Source: Chrysomallon squamiferum
Taxonomy: Eukaryota; Mollusca; Gastropoda; Neomphalida; Peltospiridae
Assembly: GCA_012295275.1 (NCBI GenBank)
Contig: CM022673.1
Coordinates: forward strand, 22,261,913-22,325,912
DNA length: 64,000 nt
Direction: 5' to 3'
The notes under the pieces were generated by a model. That model saw nothing but the letters and a program-made list of their open reading frames with translations. It ran no database searches and had not been told where the DNA came from. The translations under genes and the position numbers were made by a program. This document shows, piece after piece, positions 13,745-27,739 of the stretch. Numbering within the stretch: position 1 is the first letter of the stretch; each line of letters begins with the position of its first letter.

Positions 13745-16700
13745 ATGACTGCATTTATTAATGTATACACATAGATGTTACATGTTGTTAGTAAACGTTT
13801 TATGAATTTATTTAGATTTACTTTTTGTGGGACTTGTGCAATGGAGAAAGCATTTATAATAAATGTGTTATAACTACGTGAAAGAAAGAAGCTGTATCAA
13901 ACAAAATCCCATGTTTTAATGTATAAAGAATGAATAATAATAATAATAAGAAGAAGAAGAAGAAGAAGAAAATAATAATTTAAAAAACAATGTTAAATAG
14001 AATAATAAAAATTCCTTATTAATTCTCTTAACTGTTAACTGAAGAAAACAATGTAATGTGCTGTTCACGAAACATAATTAATATTAACATTATTTAATAA
14101 CGATATGACTGAAACATACTTGTAACTGACAGTTATAATTACCACGATTATAAACACATCGGCCAGCGATAATTAGCCTCGGGGTCGTTTCCTGGAGATA
14201 ATCACCCGATAACAGCTGACTTCGTGTGAATTTAGCTGTGTGATTTCTCACTCAGTGACGTGAAATGTTTCAGGGTCTTAGGGGTCGTATTTGGCTCCGG
14301 AAATCACGTGACTGCAGTTGTAACAACTGGTGAAAGTGCGTGTTCAGGTGTATGTAGATAATGGAACGTGTTGTGTCTGTTTATTATTATTAGAGTCATG
14401 CGGATGCTGAACGACCTTGATTGTTAAGAAGGTTATATTCTCTGGAACTATAATGATAAATTAAATGGTTATTTTTATGATATTATGTGAAAACAGATAA
14501 AAAAATTTTTTTTTTTTTTTTTAAATCCAAACACATTTTCGTTTACTTGCACTGACAAATACATAGAGAAGTTTTTGTCCGATATATGTCAAGTCCTGAA
14601 AGCGTGCACGCACACATAGGCAAACACAACCACACATTTACATTCAGACAGATACGCGCACAAACATTCACATATAGATAAAAACACACACTCACCAATA
14701 CGGAAATTTGCACAGGTAATTAATCTAACATCATTATTGAAAAACTGATTCGTTCATAAGTTCAGCGATCTTTAATGTTAAAATGTATTATACTGTATAA
14801 ATAATCCTATTTTACTTAAACATTTTAAACTTTCCAATTATTAACAGAAAACGAGCAACTTAAACATTATTTTTTAAACCACATATAATATCTGTAGCAA
14901 AAAACCCCACTAAAATAATAATAATAAGAAGAAGAAGAAGAAGAAGAATAAGAATAATAATAATAATAGTAATTTAAAAATAATAATAAAAGATTAGAAA
15001 ACCATTTTGATGAATGCTGAAAGAAAATGAAACTCAACCTGCTTCACAATGTAGAGATTTAAAATAATTTTAAAATATTTTATTGTTTTTTAATATTTAA
15101 TCTGGTATAGATTCTAATTCTAATAAACCGATACGCGCTTTTATGTAATTTATTTGGTAGAAATAATACTTTAGCGACCAGTAAAACCATGAAACTTATA
15201 AGCTCAAATATAATCTAAGATAGTGATTAAAAGTGTAATAAAAAGGTGCAGGTGAGGTGATAAAATATAAATCAAATTTTTAACAGCATATCTTTTATAA
15301 ACCAGTTCAAAAGCACACCAACTATATATATAAAAACATACATATACAAAAAAACATATATAAAAAGTAATCGCAGTCAGACTGCAATGTTTTGAGCAAT
15401 TTTTTATTTTACTTCTATTAGAGAACTGGTCAGGTACGCTTATCCAGTAGATACAGGTTTGTTCTCTTTCTTGAAATTTATATTAGACTGAACTTTCATG
15501 TTATTCTACTGACTAATGTATTATACTATTGTTAAACAACTTACAAATAGCTTAATCCATTCACTTTCAGGGATATGATAAAGCTACAGAATGTGTGTAA
15601 ATATGATGGAGGTAAGTTTTCTGGATACTTGTTTTGCTTTGTATTTTTTTTTTTGATAATCGCCGTAAAAAGATTATTATGTAAAGTCCAAATTTTAATT
15701 ATCTTTAAGAAAATTTATTTGTTAGTAATTTCGAAATACCTTCGCTAATAGTACTAAAACAATCACATGGACCGTATGTCTTATTGTCTTTGTGTGTGTT
15801 TGTATGTTAATAATTACTTTAAATGTATAACAAATACTTACGTGCCTATTATATGTATGTATGTATATATGCATACATGTGTGTGTATATGTATGTGTGT
15901 GTACGTACGTTCCTATGTATATGTGTGAGGGTATGTGTATATACTTCATTAACACTGCGATTACCCCTATATATGCACGTATATGTAAAAAATGATTTCT
16001 ATACATACACGTGAATCTCAATAAAATGTGGATTTATTCATATCCTATTTAAACTAGTCAGAATAAACTACAACAAAAAACAACAACACACTGAAAGGTC
16101 CACATTTTTTAATTTCATCTACAGTTTGATACTTTGTATCTCAAATGTTTTTTCTTGTATCTTCTGTATATATATATTTAAGAAAAAAGAAGTGTTTTTT
16201 CTTTTAAATATATGTCACTTATTTACAATGCAAATACACTCCACTGCTTGGCAGCAAGAAAAAAGAGGAAACATTATACGTGGGAACTTCTGGAAATAAA
16301 TATCTATTTACTAATGCTAATAATAATTACTAGTCTTCTTACAAAGATACCAAAACCAAAATCTGACCTTATTTTTTTACAAACAATTTATAAATTTAAA
16401 AATAAAAAAAATAAAAAGAAGAAGGAAAAAAAGAAGCGTAACATGAAACAACAGAATAAAAATAAATAAATATAATAAAAATGAATATTGGTTAGATTAG
16501 CAAAAAGGTGAAGAAATACAAATGGCGAAAATCCTTGGTAAATCGTACAACGGTTAATTATAAGTGTATTGCTTGGCATTAAGGCTGTGTTCAGTTAAAT
16601 TCGGAAATTATATATTTTTTTATTCCGTTTTTTTTTTTTTTTTTTTTTTTTCTCCACTTTTTCCCCCCTCAGCTTATTATTATACAGTTTACTACACAAG

Positions 16701-17576
16701 CATATAAGTAAAGAAACTGGACTGTTAATGGTTACAGATTCGGTTTTAACAAATAACAAAAGGAGGTAAATAATACATTCAAACACCAATTTTGTATGTA
16801 TATATATGTACATTTTTATGTCGTTTAAGTAACTGAATATCCACTTTGTACAGTAAGAAACTACTGTGGTCAAATGTAAGTAGTTTCAGTTTTATTTATT
16901 GTGCGTGTGTTACAGCGGTTGGTGTTATATAATGGGAATTTTACCAACAGACAAACCAACCAAACAGTGAAGTAACCTGTCAACAAAGAATAAATATTTA
17001 CATGCAATATTATTATTCGAATTTTGAGAAATCAATTTAACTTTTGACATGGCAATCACGACTTCTATAAAACGTACGTATGTGTCTAATTGTGCATATG
17101 TATGTTTAGGTGTCTTTGCAGCTAAAGTAGCTTCAAAAGGGATAAATTTAAAACTACATAAATAAATAAAAAGAAGAAGACAGTTTTATAAGTTTACAAA
17201 GACGGACATTTTATAGTTGGTTTAATGTGAACAGCAAAGTTGTTCTTTTTTCTAACAATATAATCTTTATTAAGATGCATTTTTATATTATTTAAAATAA
17301 TAATTTGCATATAATAAAATAAAAAATGATAAATAAACTAATTAAAAATAAAAACGACAGAAAAGAAAAGAAGAAAAAATGTGGGGAAAAAAAAAAAAGA
17401 AAGAAAAAGATATTTTAGATATGGATTATAAAATGTGTTTTTTATATGTATATACAGATGTTTAAAGACGATTCACAAATGTAATTTATTTTGGGACACA
17501 TGGTAAATCGGCCAGATTTAACCCGTTTTTTTAATTTTATCATTATTATTATTATTTTTTTTTTATGTAACCGTTT

Positions 17577-17648
17577 ATTTTGGCGCCACTTCTCTAGTTA
17601 CGAAATTGCTTTTCGTTATAACGGTAATATGACATCATTTCGCGAAAT
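17577..17648. promoter_or_regulatory. Pair of E2F-type motifs below the PCGF 3' end
   Basis: TTTTGGCGCCA at 17577-17587 and the 12-bp palindrome ATTTCGCGAAAT at 17637-17648 both fit E2F-family binding words. They sit in an otherwise AT-rich stretch where CG is scarce. Confidence 0.3.
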
Positions 17649-17974
17649 CAAACAAAATACTGCGGTAGTACAGTTTATATCGTTCTAGCCAGTCCAGCCA
17701 CGTTTCAACATATTTTTGTATGCTGATCAGTAAATTACAGTTCAGAAGACCAATAACAGAAATAAATCACGATTTGGTATACTGATTTAAAAAAAAAAAA
17801 AAAAATAGTTCATGTTCTGTTACGCTGAAGTAACGGTCTGCTAGTACAGTACTTGATAAGCTGTATAAATGTTATTTAAAGCCAAGCATTATCATTACGG
17901 CAAAAACTTATTGTTACATTGATACTTGTACAAATTTAAAAAGAAAAAGAAACGAATAAACATAATTAATAAGA

Positions 17975-17979
<5 letters not shown>

Positions 17980-18015
<36 letters not shown>
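17980..18015 (+). repeat. (AAT)n microsatellite
   Basis: Perfect AAT run, about 150 bp below the proposed 3' UTR end. Confidence 0.95.
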
Positions 18016-18016
<1 letters not shown>

Positions 18017-18159
18017 GCTAAATAAAATACACGATATTGAATTTTCTATAATCATTTAAATTCGCCATATAAATTAAATATATTAATTAATTAATTAATA
18101 AAATAATTAAAAAATAAATACTTAAAAACGAATTTTGAATAAAAAAGAAAACAAATATT

Positions 18160-18991
18160 GCCATTTATTTCGACAGCGGCATAAAATACAACTCTGCCCA
18201 CATCGAATACAATACTTGAATGCTGCCTCGGATATGAAACAATTTTATTTATTTATTAACAAAAAACAGCTTCAAAACCCACGATTCATAAAATATAACT
18301 CCTTTAGTAGAAGTCTGTGTTGTATACTGAACACAAAGAAAAACATTAACAAGGAACACAATTTAACATATTAGGTAATCCACGGATAATTGTTACAAAC
18401 TACGTAATCCATATGAAATCAGTTGTTTTGGTAATCCAAATCTGAAATCGATTTTCAACTCACATAAATTCGAGTAGCACTTGTCCTCGAATAAATTCAA
18501 ATACATTCGAATATCATCTGACATCTTGTAAATTCAAAATGAGTTTGACATCTTATTCAAATTTCATTTTACCTATCGTAAACCAAACTTCATTTAGCTC
18601 CATATAATAATCGAAATAAATTTGTGCTCACATTATTCCAAAGTTCACTTGACGTAAATTCCAGAGAGTTAAATGAATGTAATCCAGATCACTGTATAAC
18701 TCAGACACATTCACAACACTTAGTTAGTTGTTAAATATGTTCTCCAGTAGCCATTGTATCACAGAACTTCATGTCAAATAAAGCTCCATTGTGAAGATAT
18801 TCGAAACAAAGATATATATTATTAAATGCAAGGAATCCCTCCAATACATACTATAAAATACATAGTATCCAGATTTGTGATCCTAAATTTTGGCGACACC
18901 CCTCCAGACTCCATTTCAAGAATTGAGTGAATTGAACGACAATGTATCAAAGAAAGAAATGAATATGTGACAACAGAACAAGATGGTCACT
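18160..18991 (-). other. Probable 3' UTR of the PCGF gene
   Basis: About 830 bases below the stop codon are free of microsatellites, unlike most of the window, which suits transcribed UTR. No AATAAA on the minus strand occurs close to the stop. The first is at 18249-18244 (in an A/T-rich string) and the next at 18169-18164. Which is used cannot be told from sequence. Several near-repeats of a TTCGAA/ATTCAAAT type word occur at 18470-18660. Confidence 0.45.
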
Positions 18992-19777
18992 TCAGTTGAT
19001 GTGTGACGGCTGTGAATAATCTAAAGGCATAACGCTCGTGTCCGATGGATAATTCATTTCAGGTGGAGGTTTAGGCAGCTCATGAATTCTGCTGTAGCTG
19101 CTGGTGACAAAGTCGTGGTGGCTGTGCCACGACAACGAGTGCTCCGACTCGCTCAGACGACGGCAATCCGTACCCGGTGAACTTTCATAGTCCGTGGCAG
19201 AGTCGCTGCTTTGACTGGCTCGCGCGACGTCGTTGCCGTCGGCAACTGTGTCTCGCTTAGACGAATCAAAATCGTCGTCCTCTTCGACATCTATATCTTC
19301 CTCCTCGTCATCGTCGGTTTCCATTCTCTGCATAGGAACCTTGTCCATAGCTCGAACACTGTCCGGTTCTATAGTGCTGTGGTCATTATTGTTCAACTGG
19401 TCATCCTCTCTAAGGACAGTCTCTCTGGCAGCCATTTTGTTTTCACTTCTCGAAGCTGCCTCCTCGCTGTGAGACAACAGACATGCCTGACATGGAGCTT
19501 CCGGTTCCGCAGATATGGAATCTACTTCCTGTTCCACTGAATGGATTTTTACTTCAGGTTCAGCTGCAGAAACTGTATTTTTCTCCTCGGCCTGGTTGCT
19601 ATGAGCCGACTCGATGTCACGTGATTCTGATTTCAGGTCCTCGCTCTGTTTCAGCGTTTCCTCTTGTGCACTGACTACTTTCTCTGATTTCACGCGCATT
19701 TCTGATTTTACCACCAATGACGTAGGACATTTTTCTGGAGTCTGATAGAAGGCGTAATACAATTTCATAATACCTTG
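18992..19777 (-). CDS. BMI1: PCGF coding exon 9 (end of RAWUL and acidic C-terminal tail)
   Basis: The exon starts after acceptor TACTTCAG in phase 0 and runs 786 nt to a TGA at 18994-18992. It encodes residues 208-468. The first dozen residues ([14 protein letters not shown]) align with the NGPLPLKYRV end of RAWUL in BMI1. The rest is unlike vertebrate tails in sequence but similar in character: repeated K-S-E motifs, an acidic run at about 362-378, a Ser-rich stretch with SES/SDS motifs, Pro-rich KPPPE, and a final PLDYS. The PLDYS resembles a CtBP-type PxDLS motif, but this is only a resemblance. This GC-richer exon stands out from its AT-rich surroundings. Confidence 0.93.
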   Translation of the reverse strand, partial: QGIMKLYYAFYQTPEKCPTSLVVKSEMRVKSEKVVSAQEETLKQSEDLKSESRDIESAHSNQAEEKNTVSAAEPEVKIHSVEQEVDSISAEPEAPCQACLLSHSEEAASRSENKMAARETVLREDDQLNNNDHSTIEPDSVRAMDKVPMQRMETDDDEEEDIDVEEDDDFDSSKRDTVADGNDVARASQSSDSATDYESSPGTDCRRLSESEHSLSWHSHHDFVTSSYSRIHELPKPPPEMNYPSDTSVMPLDYSQPSHIN

Positions 19778-19796
19778 CTGAAGTAAAAAATAATAA

Positions 19797-19833
<37 letters not shown>

Positions 19834-19849
19834 AACAATAATAATAACA

Positions 19850-19940
<91 letters not shown>

Positions 19941-20424
19941 TTAAATTAAAAAATTAAAAATGATAAGCATTATATTTTTAGTTGTTGTTTTCTTTTCGTT
20001 CTTTCATATAATTTATTATTATTATTATTATTCTCCTTTTAAATATTCTATAACAACTTTCGTTCCATCAGCTATCTTGCTAGAGATATTGTGGCCACAT
20101 ATAAAGTTTGTATTAGAAACAATCGCTAAAAGGAAATAATAATTTATAATTTATAAATATTTCATTTTTTTATAATGATAACAGCCATACCCGTCTCCAG
20201 GAGTAGATGTATGCGATATCTATCAGACTGTAATGGTCTCGAAGCGGTTCGTCCGTATAGTGAAGATCAATCTGAAATGTATGATTAAAGTAGTGTATTT
20301 CTGAAAATGACAAAGACAGAGGCAGAGAAACAAATAGAAAGGCGAAAAAATGACAGAAGATAAGTTTAGCAAGAGAGAGAGCGAGAGACAGAGAGAGAGA
20401 AGAGAGAGAGAGAGAGAAAGAGAG

Positions 20425-20512
<88 letters not shown>

Positions 20513-21909
20513 AAAACACAGACTCACAGATAAAGAGAAAGAGAATGAAAAATGTGTTACATATATGCTAGTAGTTAAGATGCCCAAACAAATTCATTTG
20601 TTTGTATGTCTATTATGGCTGGTAATCAGAAAAAAATTGTGAGTGATAAATAATGTTCCAAATAAATAGCTTATTGTGTTATTTGACTGGTGGGGGGAAT
20701 ATTAATGTTAAAGAAAACGTGTTTGTTTTGTGGTGTTTTTTTGTTTTTTTTGCTATCAAACAGATTTCAAATGATTTTATCTGAATGCTTGACTGTCAAA
20801 CTGACTTCATATCAAGGTTTACCTGGATGTGGGGTGGCAGTGAATACTTAAGACGGAGGAATTTCTTCAGATGAGACACGGTGAAAGCTCCTGGACATTT
20901 CAAGTATCTTCGGTCTGAGTGCTACAGAACAATACAACAATGTGATATTTCATCAGGGCTGATTCATACATGGAATCGAGAAAATTTACATATACACGAA
21001 TTTTCTTATTAAGCAAACGAAGTCATTTACATACACACACCTATTTCAAATACATATATACGTAGATACACACAGAGAAACACGAACAGAAACGAAGATA
21101 CACATTTTAACGGATTATGGTTCAGTAATTACAAACAGAGAACCCCTTTCATTATTTTCAAATCTAAATCTGCTACTCTATTTTTCGAAAAAAAACGCTA
21201 AGCTATTGATCATTTTTGTACAGTAAAGTTCTACTGAACTCTGTACAAAATTATCACTCATTTTCAAAATCTAAGAATTAAACTGAGACCAAAACGTTGA
21301 CGAGTAGTATTAAATTCAGTATCTAAAAACTGAAACGATTAGATATTACCTTTACTTGGTCCGTTGTAGAATCTTCTGGATTACCACTGAAAATAAAAAT
21401 AAAATCTTCATCTGTAGATAAATTGGTAAATGATAAGTTTTGAAATCTGCAGCAAAAAACAAATAATGATATATATAAATAAATAAATAAATAAATAAAA
21501 TTTAAAACAATAATAATAATAATAAATTAATAAAATAATTTTACATCTTCGGAAGGAGGGCAAAACGAATACTAAAGAAAACAAAGCTGTACTACTTCAG
21601 AAAACCCTACATCGTGGAATGCTTATTTATTAAATGACATTTCAACGCACTAAAATGTTAATGTCAAACAAATTGTTTTGTTTTTTTTGTTTTTTTTTAT
21701 ATAACGATTTATCTGTTACACTTGTCGATTTATATCAAACATCCAAGCATCTGTGTATGTATATGTATATATGTATGTATGTATGTGTGTGTGTGTGTGT
21801 GTGTATGTATCTATCTATGTATGGATGCATGCATGCATGCATGTATATTATGTATGCATGTGTGTATGTGTATGTGTATGTGTGTATGTATGTATGTATG
21901 CATGCATGC

Positions 21910-21967
<58 letters not shown>

Positions 21968-24386
21968 ATGTCTGTGTCTATGTCTGTGGGTCTGTCTATG
22001 GATGCATATATATCTATGTAAATTAATACGTTAAATAAATAAGAAATCAATCATTTTAAAAAGCTAATAAAACAAAAGTGACTAATTTCTATAAAAATAG
22101 AAATAAACTAGAAAAAAAGATGTGCATACATAAACTGACATATTGATTTTATTTCACTATTTAATGGTTACATTACAAGTTTCAAGGACGCATGAAATAT
22201 TCTAGATTTCTCAGATCTGTTGATATATGCCACATGGACAATGCTAATGAATTTCATTATGTAAATGATATAAGTAATACTTGTAAGCTCATGTAACTGT
22301 TAACTGAATGCGCCATCTGTTGTACACTGTAGTGGTAACACGGGTAAGTAAGATGGAAACTTATTACCAGTAACAGCAATTTATTTATTTATTTATTTTC
22401 TTTCTTTCTTTACACATTACTACTTCCACCTCTATAACAACCATTATGATTATAATAACTAATAGTAGCAGTAGTAACAGTCGTAGTTGTAGCTGTTGTA
22501 GCTGTAGCAGTAGTACTACCAGTAGTACCAGGGCTGCTAGTATTACAAATTGCACATATAAACCAGTCTGAAACCAAAATGCAGTGAATATCTGTGTTCA
22601 TTTTAATAAATCTACACTTAGTAAAAATATTTATAACAAAATAAACCGTAATTCTATATTGATACATAATATCATTTAAATATTGATATGAAATACATAG
22701 CAGTTAATTGTTGTTAATATGGAATGTTTTACTATGTAACAGATATTAAACAGTAATAAGTAAAACATAAAATTGTTGACTATGAAATGTTTTTATTTCA
22801 GGTGTGCAAGGATGAAAGGAAATGTTACTGGCCTTAATTAGCTTTCTGCTAGCCTGATTAATTGATATCTTACCTGGAACAGAATTGCAGGGATAGACTG
22901 AATTCCTCATCAGGGGAGTAGATTACTCGATTTGTTGTGCCAGGGGCGGATTCACACGATCCTGATGTGAACAATGTTAAATATAAATACAATCATATTG
23001 AAACTACCTGATCAGTAGCTACCAATTTTTCCCTGACAGCTTTTATTTATTTATTTATTTTCATTGTCTTTGTAAGAATTATAAACTATCAACAGCACTT
23101 TATGAATACCAACAACAATACCTAGAGGCGCAATTACTGCAGCTGCGTTAATCTAAAGGTGGTTGAAATTTCTTCATAATTTGGTAAGAAGTCTTTGGAA
23201 AAAAAAAATATTGTATTTATACAGCAATTTGGAACAAATCAAACAATAGACCACTAATTTCTCCAGTTTGAGCTCCAAAGTTTTACGAGCATTTTTAATA
23301 CAACTCATGAAATCTATTCACAAATGAGGTTCAAACCCCAATAAAGGACTGTGAATATATTCAAATTATCATTATTAAAATGCATATGAGTGTATGTTTT
23401 ATTGCTAAGTGATTTTCAATTTCCCATAATTATCGATAAATAAACTAATGAATATTGACGACTATTTCTGTGAACTATAATGGTAATGTGAAGCACACGT
23501 TATGGAATATTCCTTTTGATTTTTTATTCTTTTTTGTTGCTTTTTGTTTGTTTGTTTGTTTGTTTTTGTTGTTGTTTTCTTTTTTCTTTTTCTGTGTATT
23601 TTTCTCTTTTTTTATTATTATTTTGTTTAATGATAAAATTAGCATTGGAAATATATTTATCGTAAAATTCTACGAAAAAAAAGACACTACTACTAATAAA
23701 TAACAATCATTTTAAAATACTTTTTAACAGAAACACGAAAAATACGTTTTGTTTTCAGGTAAAAAAATCGTATTAATCATTTTTATTACAACTTTTTAAC
23801 AAATTATACAATTTTAATAGAAAAATAATTTATTATGCCTGAAAAATCTATTATTAATTCGTCGTTAAAAATACAAGTTTACGTGCAGAAATAATAAAAA
23901 AGCTGATAAAACAGGTATATAAATAAAATTAAAAATAAATAATAAAATAAATTTTAAAATATTAGATGTTAATAATAATTATATAAAACCGTAGTCTGAA
24001 TCAAACAAGACTATAATATAAGAAACACAAAGGAAAAAAAATATATGGGGATCGAAACATTGCTTTTTCTAATTATACTGATTATAACAATTAGTCAAGC
24101 TAACTCGATTCTTCTTTGGACTGATAAAAGTAATTATATTCTTTTAATTTTTGAATTACGAACGGTTTTGGAGGTAATTTGGGATAAGAAAGACATGAAT
24201 GTGCGTTTGTTACATGTATATGGAAATGTGAAAACAACAGACAGAAAGATATTTACGTAGTTAAGTAATCTCAAGTTTAATTTTGTAAATAAATAAAGAA
24301 TATACCTGGGCATGGCCTGTTATTGTAGAATTCTCTCCGTCTTTTCATTTCAGCTGCGAGACAAAATTAATAATAATAATAATAAC

Positions 24387-24437
<51 letters not shown>

Positions 24438-24836
24438 TTCAATACGAATGAAAATAGCAAAAAACATTTAGGAATAGGAACATACTCACACACGTGCATG
24501 CAACAAACTCACATCCAGGTATTATGGCTATAAAAATGGGACTCACTTTTAAAAAGACCAGGCACCACTTTGTATACAACGTTCTGGAGAACATGATCGG
24601 GTCTGAAACATAAAAACAATAAATGACATTTACGGCACATAATGCAAACAACATGACATTTTTACACCAGTTAAAGTCCACAACACGTGACATTTACTGA
24701 TCACAGTGTAAATAGCTACAGACATTGTAAAATAAATGTAGGTAAAATTCATACGGAGCTTAAAAATATGATGGATTTCATCGTGACCACGTCCAGTGTA
24801 ACTCAAGTATTTCAGGGAACTGACTGAAAAGTAAAG

Positions 24837-24873
<37 letters not shown>

Positions 24874-25349
24874 GCTGAAAACTAACTGTGATGAATATTT
24901 ATCAAACAGATGTGATTGTACAATTTTTATATATATGAACTCGCTACAGACAAATTCTCTGTATTTATGTTTATGTACTGAAGAATTATTTTAACCGAAA
25001 ACAAATAAATAATTTTAAGGTAATATAGGTTTTTTCAGAAATTGTCTAACATTTAAAATCAAAACAGACGTGGGCATGTATTGATATTAACGATTCAAAT
25101 CCGACCGTATTTTGTTGCTAATAAAGTTAATTTATTAAAATAAAATGTAGGCAGCAAAAACAGAAATCGGTTTCTGAGTTAATTACAGAAATGAAAAAAG
25201 TTATTAAACTTAAAATAATGAAACGTCATTATAAAAAAACCCACTGATTAATTATTTATATCTGCGTGCACTTACTTTTCATTATTAAGGAAAAACAATC
25301 CAAACAAAAAACCCTAACATACTTTCTTTGAAAAGAAATAAACTTGTAC

Positions 25350-25397
<48 letters not shown>

Positions 25398-26652
25398 TTC
25401 AAAATATACAAACAAATATTAACATATAAAAAAAATTAATTAAATAGTATCTAAATTAATATTTGAAGTACATTGATTCTGAAAAAAGATTAAAAAAAAA
25501 AAAAAAAAAAAAGAAAGAAAGATTGAAAAAGATGTAAATAAATAAATAATAAATAATTAAAGTGTATTTTTGTTGTTTGGAAAGTTTCATCCTGATTCAT
25601 TCAAAGCAGCTTATTAAACAATGATGGAACATGCAACTTAAACGTTTAACAATATCTACGTACAAAAAACATTAGCTACTTTAGTATGAAAAAGGAAACT
25701 GTTAATTATTTTTCAGATAATGTATGACAGTGACCTGTAACTGTATAGCGTATTCCAGACTTGCAGACAAACAACATTTTACCGTATATTTTGCCACGGT
25801 CTCTTCTTGTGTATAAGAACTTCACATATAGGACAGTAATTGCTCGTTTCAAGGTACCGCAAAATACAGGTCTTGCAAACTGAAAATAAATAAAACAAAT
25901 CAAGCTAGTGTGTACATGCTCAGTTTGTTAGTTAAGGTAGTCAGTCGGTTTCAGAGTGTATCAATATCATTCCTTTATAAAAGCCAGCCATGCAATGATT
26001 GCCTTCAAAGAACTCTGATAAAAAGATACGGTCTGTGTGTTTGTGCGGAATGCAGCGTACTCACTGGAATACCGCAGAACTAGACATATTTATTACTATG
26101 TAAAGAAGTTAGTCACATGATGAACAAACTACGTTACATTTTTTCGTTAGGTTAATGTCAATACTTTGACAAACAGCAGTGCGTTATATGTTCAAATATC
26201 TTGTGCTTGTAATAAACACGTTCTTTTCAGAGTTGTGAACAAAGCTTTTATTATTACTTCTATGATATCTTAATACTTTAAAAAAAAAGTTATACATAAT
26301 GATGATAGTAATTATGCATTAGTAAAAGTAACAGAAGAAGTTGCAATAGTAGTATTCTTGTTAACTGTACTTTGACATATTAAAGACTTGAAGATATTTT
26401 CTTATGAATCTTTGTCACAGTTTCATCTTTCTATGGATAAAATAAACCACAGGTGGTTTAATTGAATAGTACGAGCAATGGTTTTATAAATAAATAAATG
26501 AAAGTTTCCGAATATTTTTAAATATAAAAATGAAATAAATAAATAAATAAATAAATAAATAAAATACACAGAAAAATAAACAAATTACCCTAAACAAAAT
26601 TTTAATATAACAATTTCGTTTATATTTATTTATTTACTTATTCAGTTATTCG

Positions 26653-26699
<47 letters not shown>

Positions 26700-27658
26700 G
26701 GTTGGTTAATTAGTAACTTACTTTTTATTATCTTATTTTTATTTTTATTACGATATTGGAGTTAAAACAATAACATGATATAATTATTTCTTCTGTAAGC
26801 AATGTTGATGTTTGCATACCCTTACCACTTTGAATAATTTAAAATATCTACCAAAGTTTCACTAAAAATAGCTTGGTATTATTTATTAATCCTTCAATTA
26901 TATTTAAATAGTGAGTGGGAATTATTGTTCAAAATATCGATCGCTTTTTTCCGAATGATATATAAAATCAACAAGGCTGTAAGAAAATGTAAACATTATT
27001 TGAAAATGTCTCAATATCTTAATGGAAAACGACGAAAGTTTTTGAACTTCAATTTACATGCTTTCGTTTCCAGTGACCCTTATCACGTGGGTTATCGTGC
27101 GCACTGATTAGCTAGCGCTGTTCTATTTCACTTTGTTTACACCGAAAAGATGACCGATATCATGTTCATTAAAGCCCGTTTGATCTCGCCGCAAGGGCGC
27201 GCTCTAATGTGGTTACACCTGACTTGAGTATTCTACGCGCCACCGTGTACAGAACCTGACCTGGTAATTTACAACACTCAGAGATGGGGGGGGGGTGATA
27301 GTTGAGATCACATTGTCATGTAAGTTGCCATCTATTGCTGTAACTAACAAATCATATTACAACACCGCGATCGTTTCAACTCTGTGTCGACTTAAAGCAC
27401 AAAATCCTTTCCACCTAGAGCCAATTCACGATTGTAAAACGTAATTGTGTTTCAGACACACTTTAGAAAAGGAAATTGAAGTAGGCACTTCAGCAGCAGA
27501 CGCGTTAACAACAAATGTAACACTTACAGCATGAACAGTAATTATTATAAGATGGAGAAAAGTAAGTTATAACTGGTAGTCAATCACTGTCGTTACAGCC
27601 TGTTTGTGTGCATGTTGGGGGCGGACGGTATTCGTGTTTTTGTATATGTGAAGAATAA

Positions 27659-27739
<81 letters not shown>

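Larger units (their letters stand above)
11641..18159. other. Gene-free region downstream of the PCGF gene
   Basis: Minisatellite at 12105-12253, TA and GT runs, and poly-T runs are present. One compact islet at about 14160-14430 has near-normal GC content and several E-box and CACGTGA words. No coding exon was recognised. Confidence 0.65.

Noticed and set aside
19211-19540. Plus-strand frames over the last PCGF exon
   Set aside because: They are antisense shadows of the well-supported minus-strand exon 9.
20894-20914. Using the CAG acceptor at the CACTCAG of exon 7
   Set aside because: It leaves the wrong phase with exon 6; the TAG acceptor seven bases upstream restores the frame and has the pyrimidine/T-rich tract.
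21634-22050. Tyr/Cys/Met-Val rich frames on both strands
   Set aside because: Translation of TATG/TG/TA repeats.
22410-22667. Minus-strand frame rich in Thr-Ala-Thr
   Set aside because: Derives from imperfect GTA/GCA trinucleotide repeats at 22455-22530.
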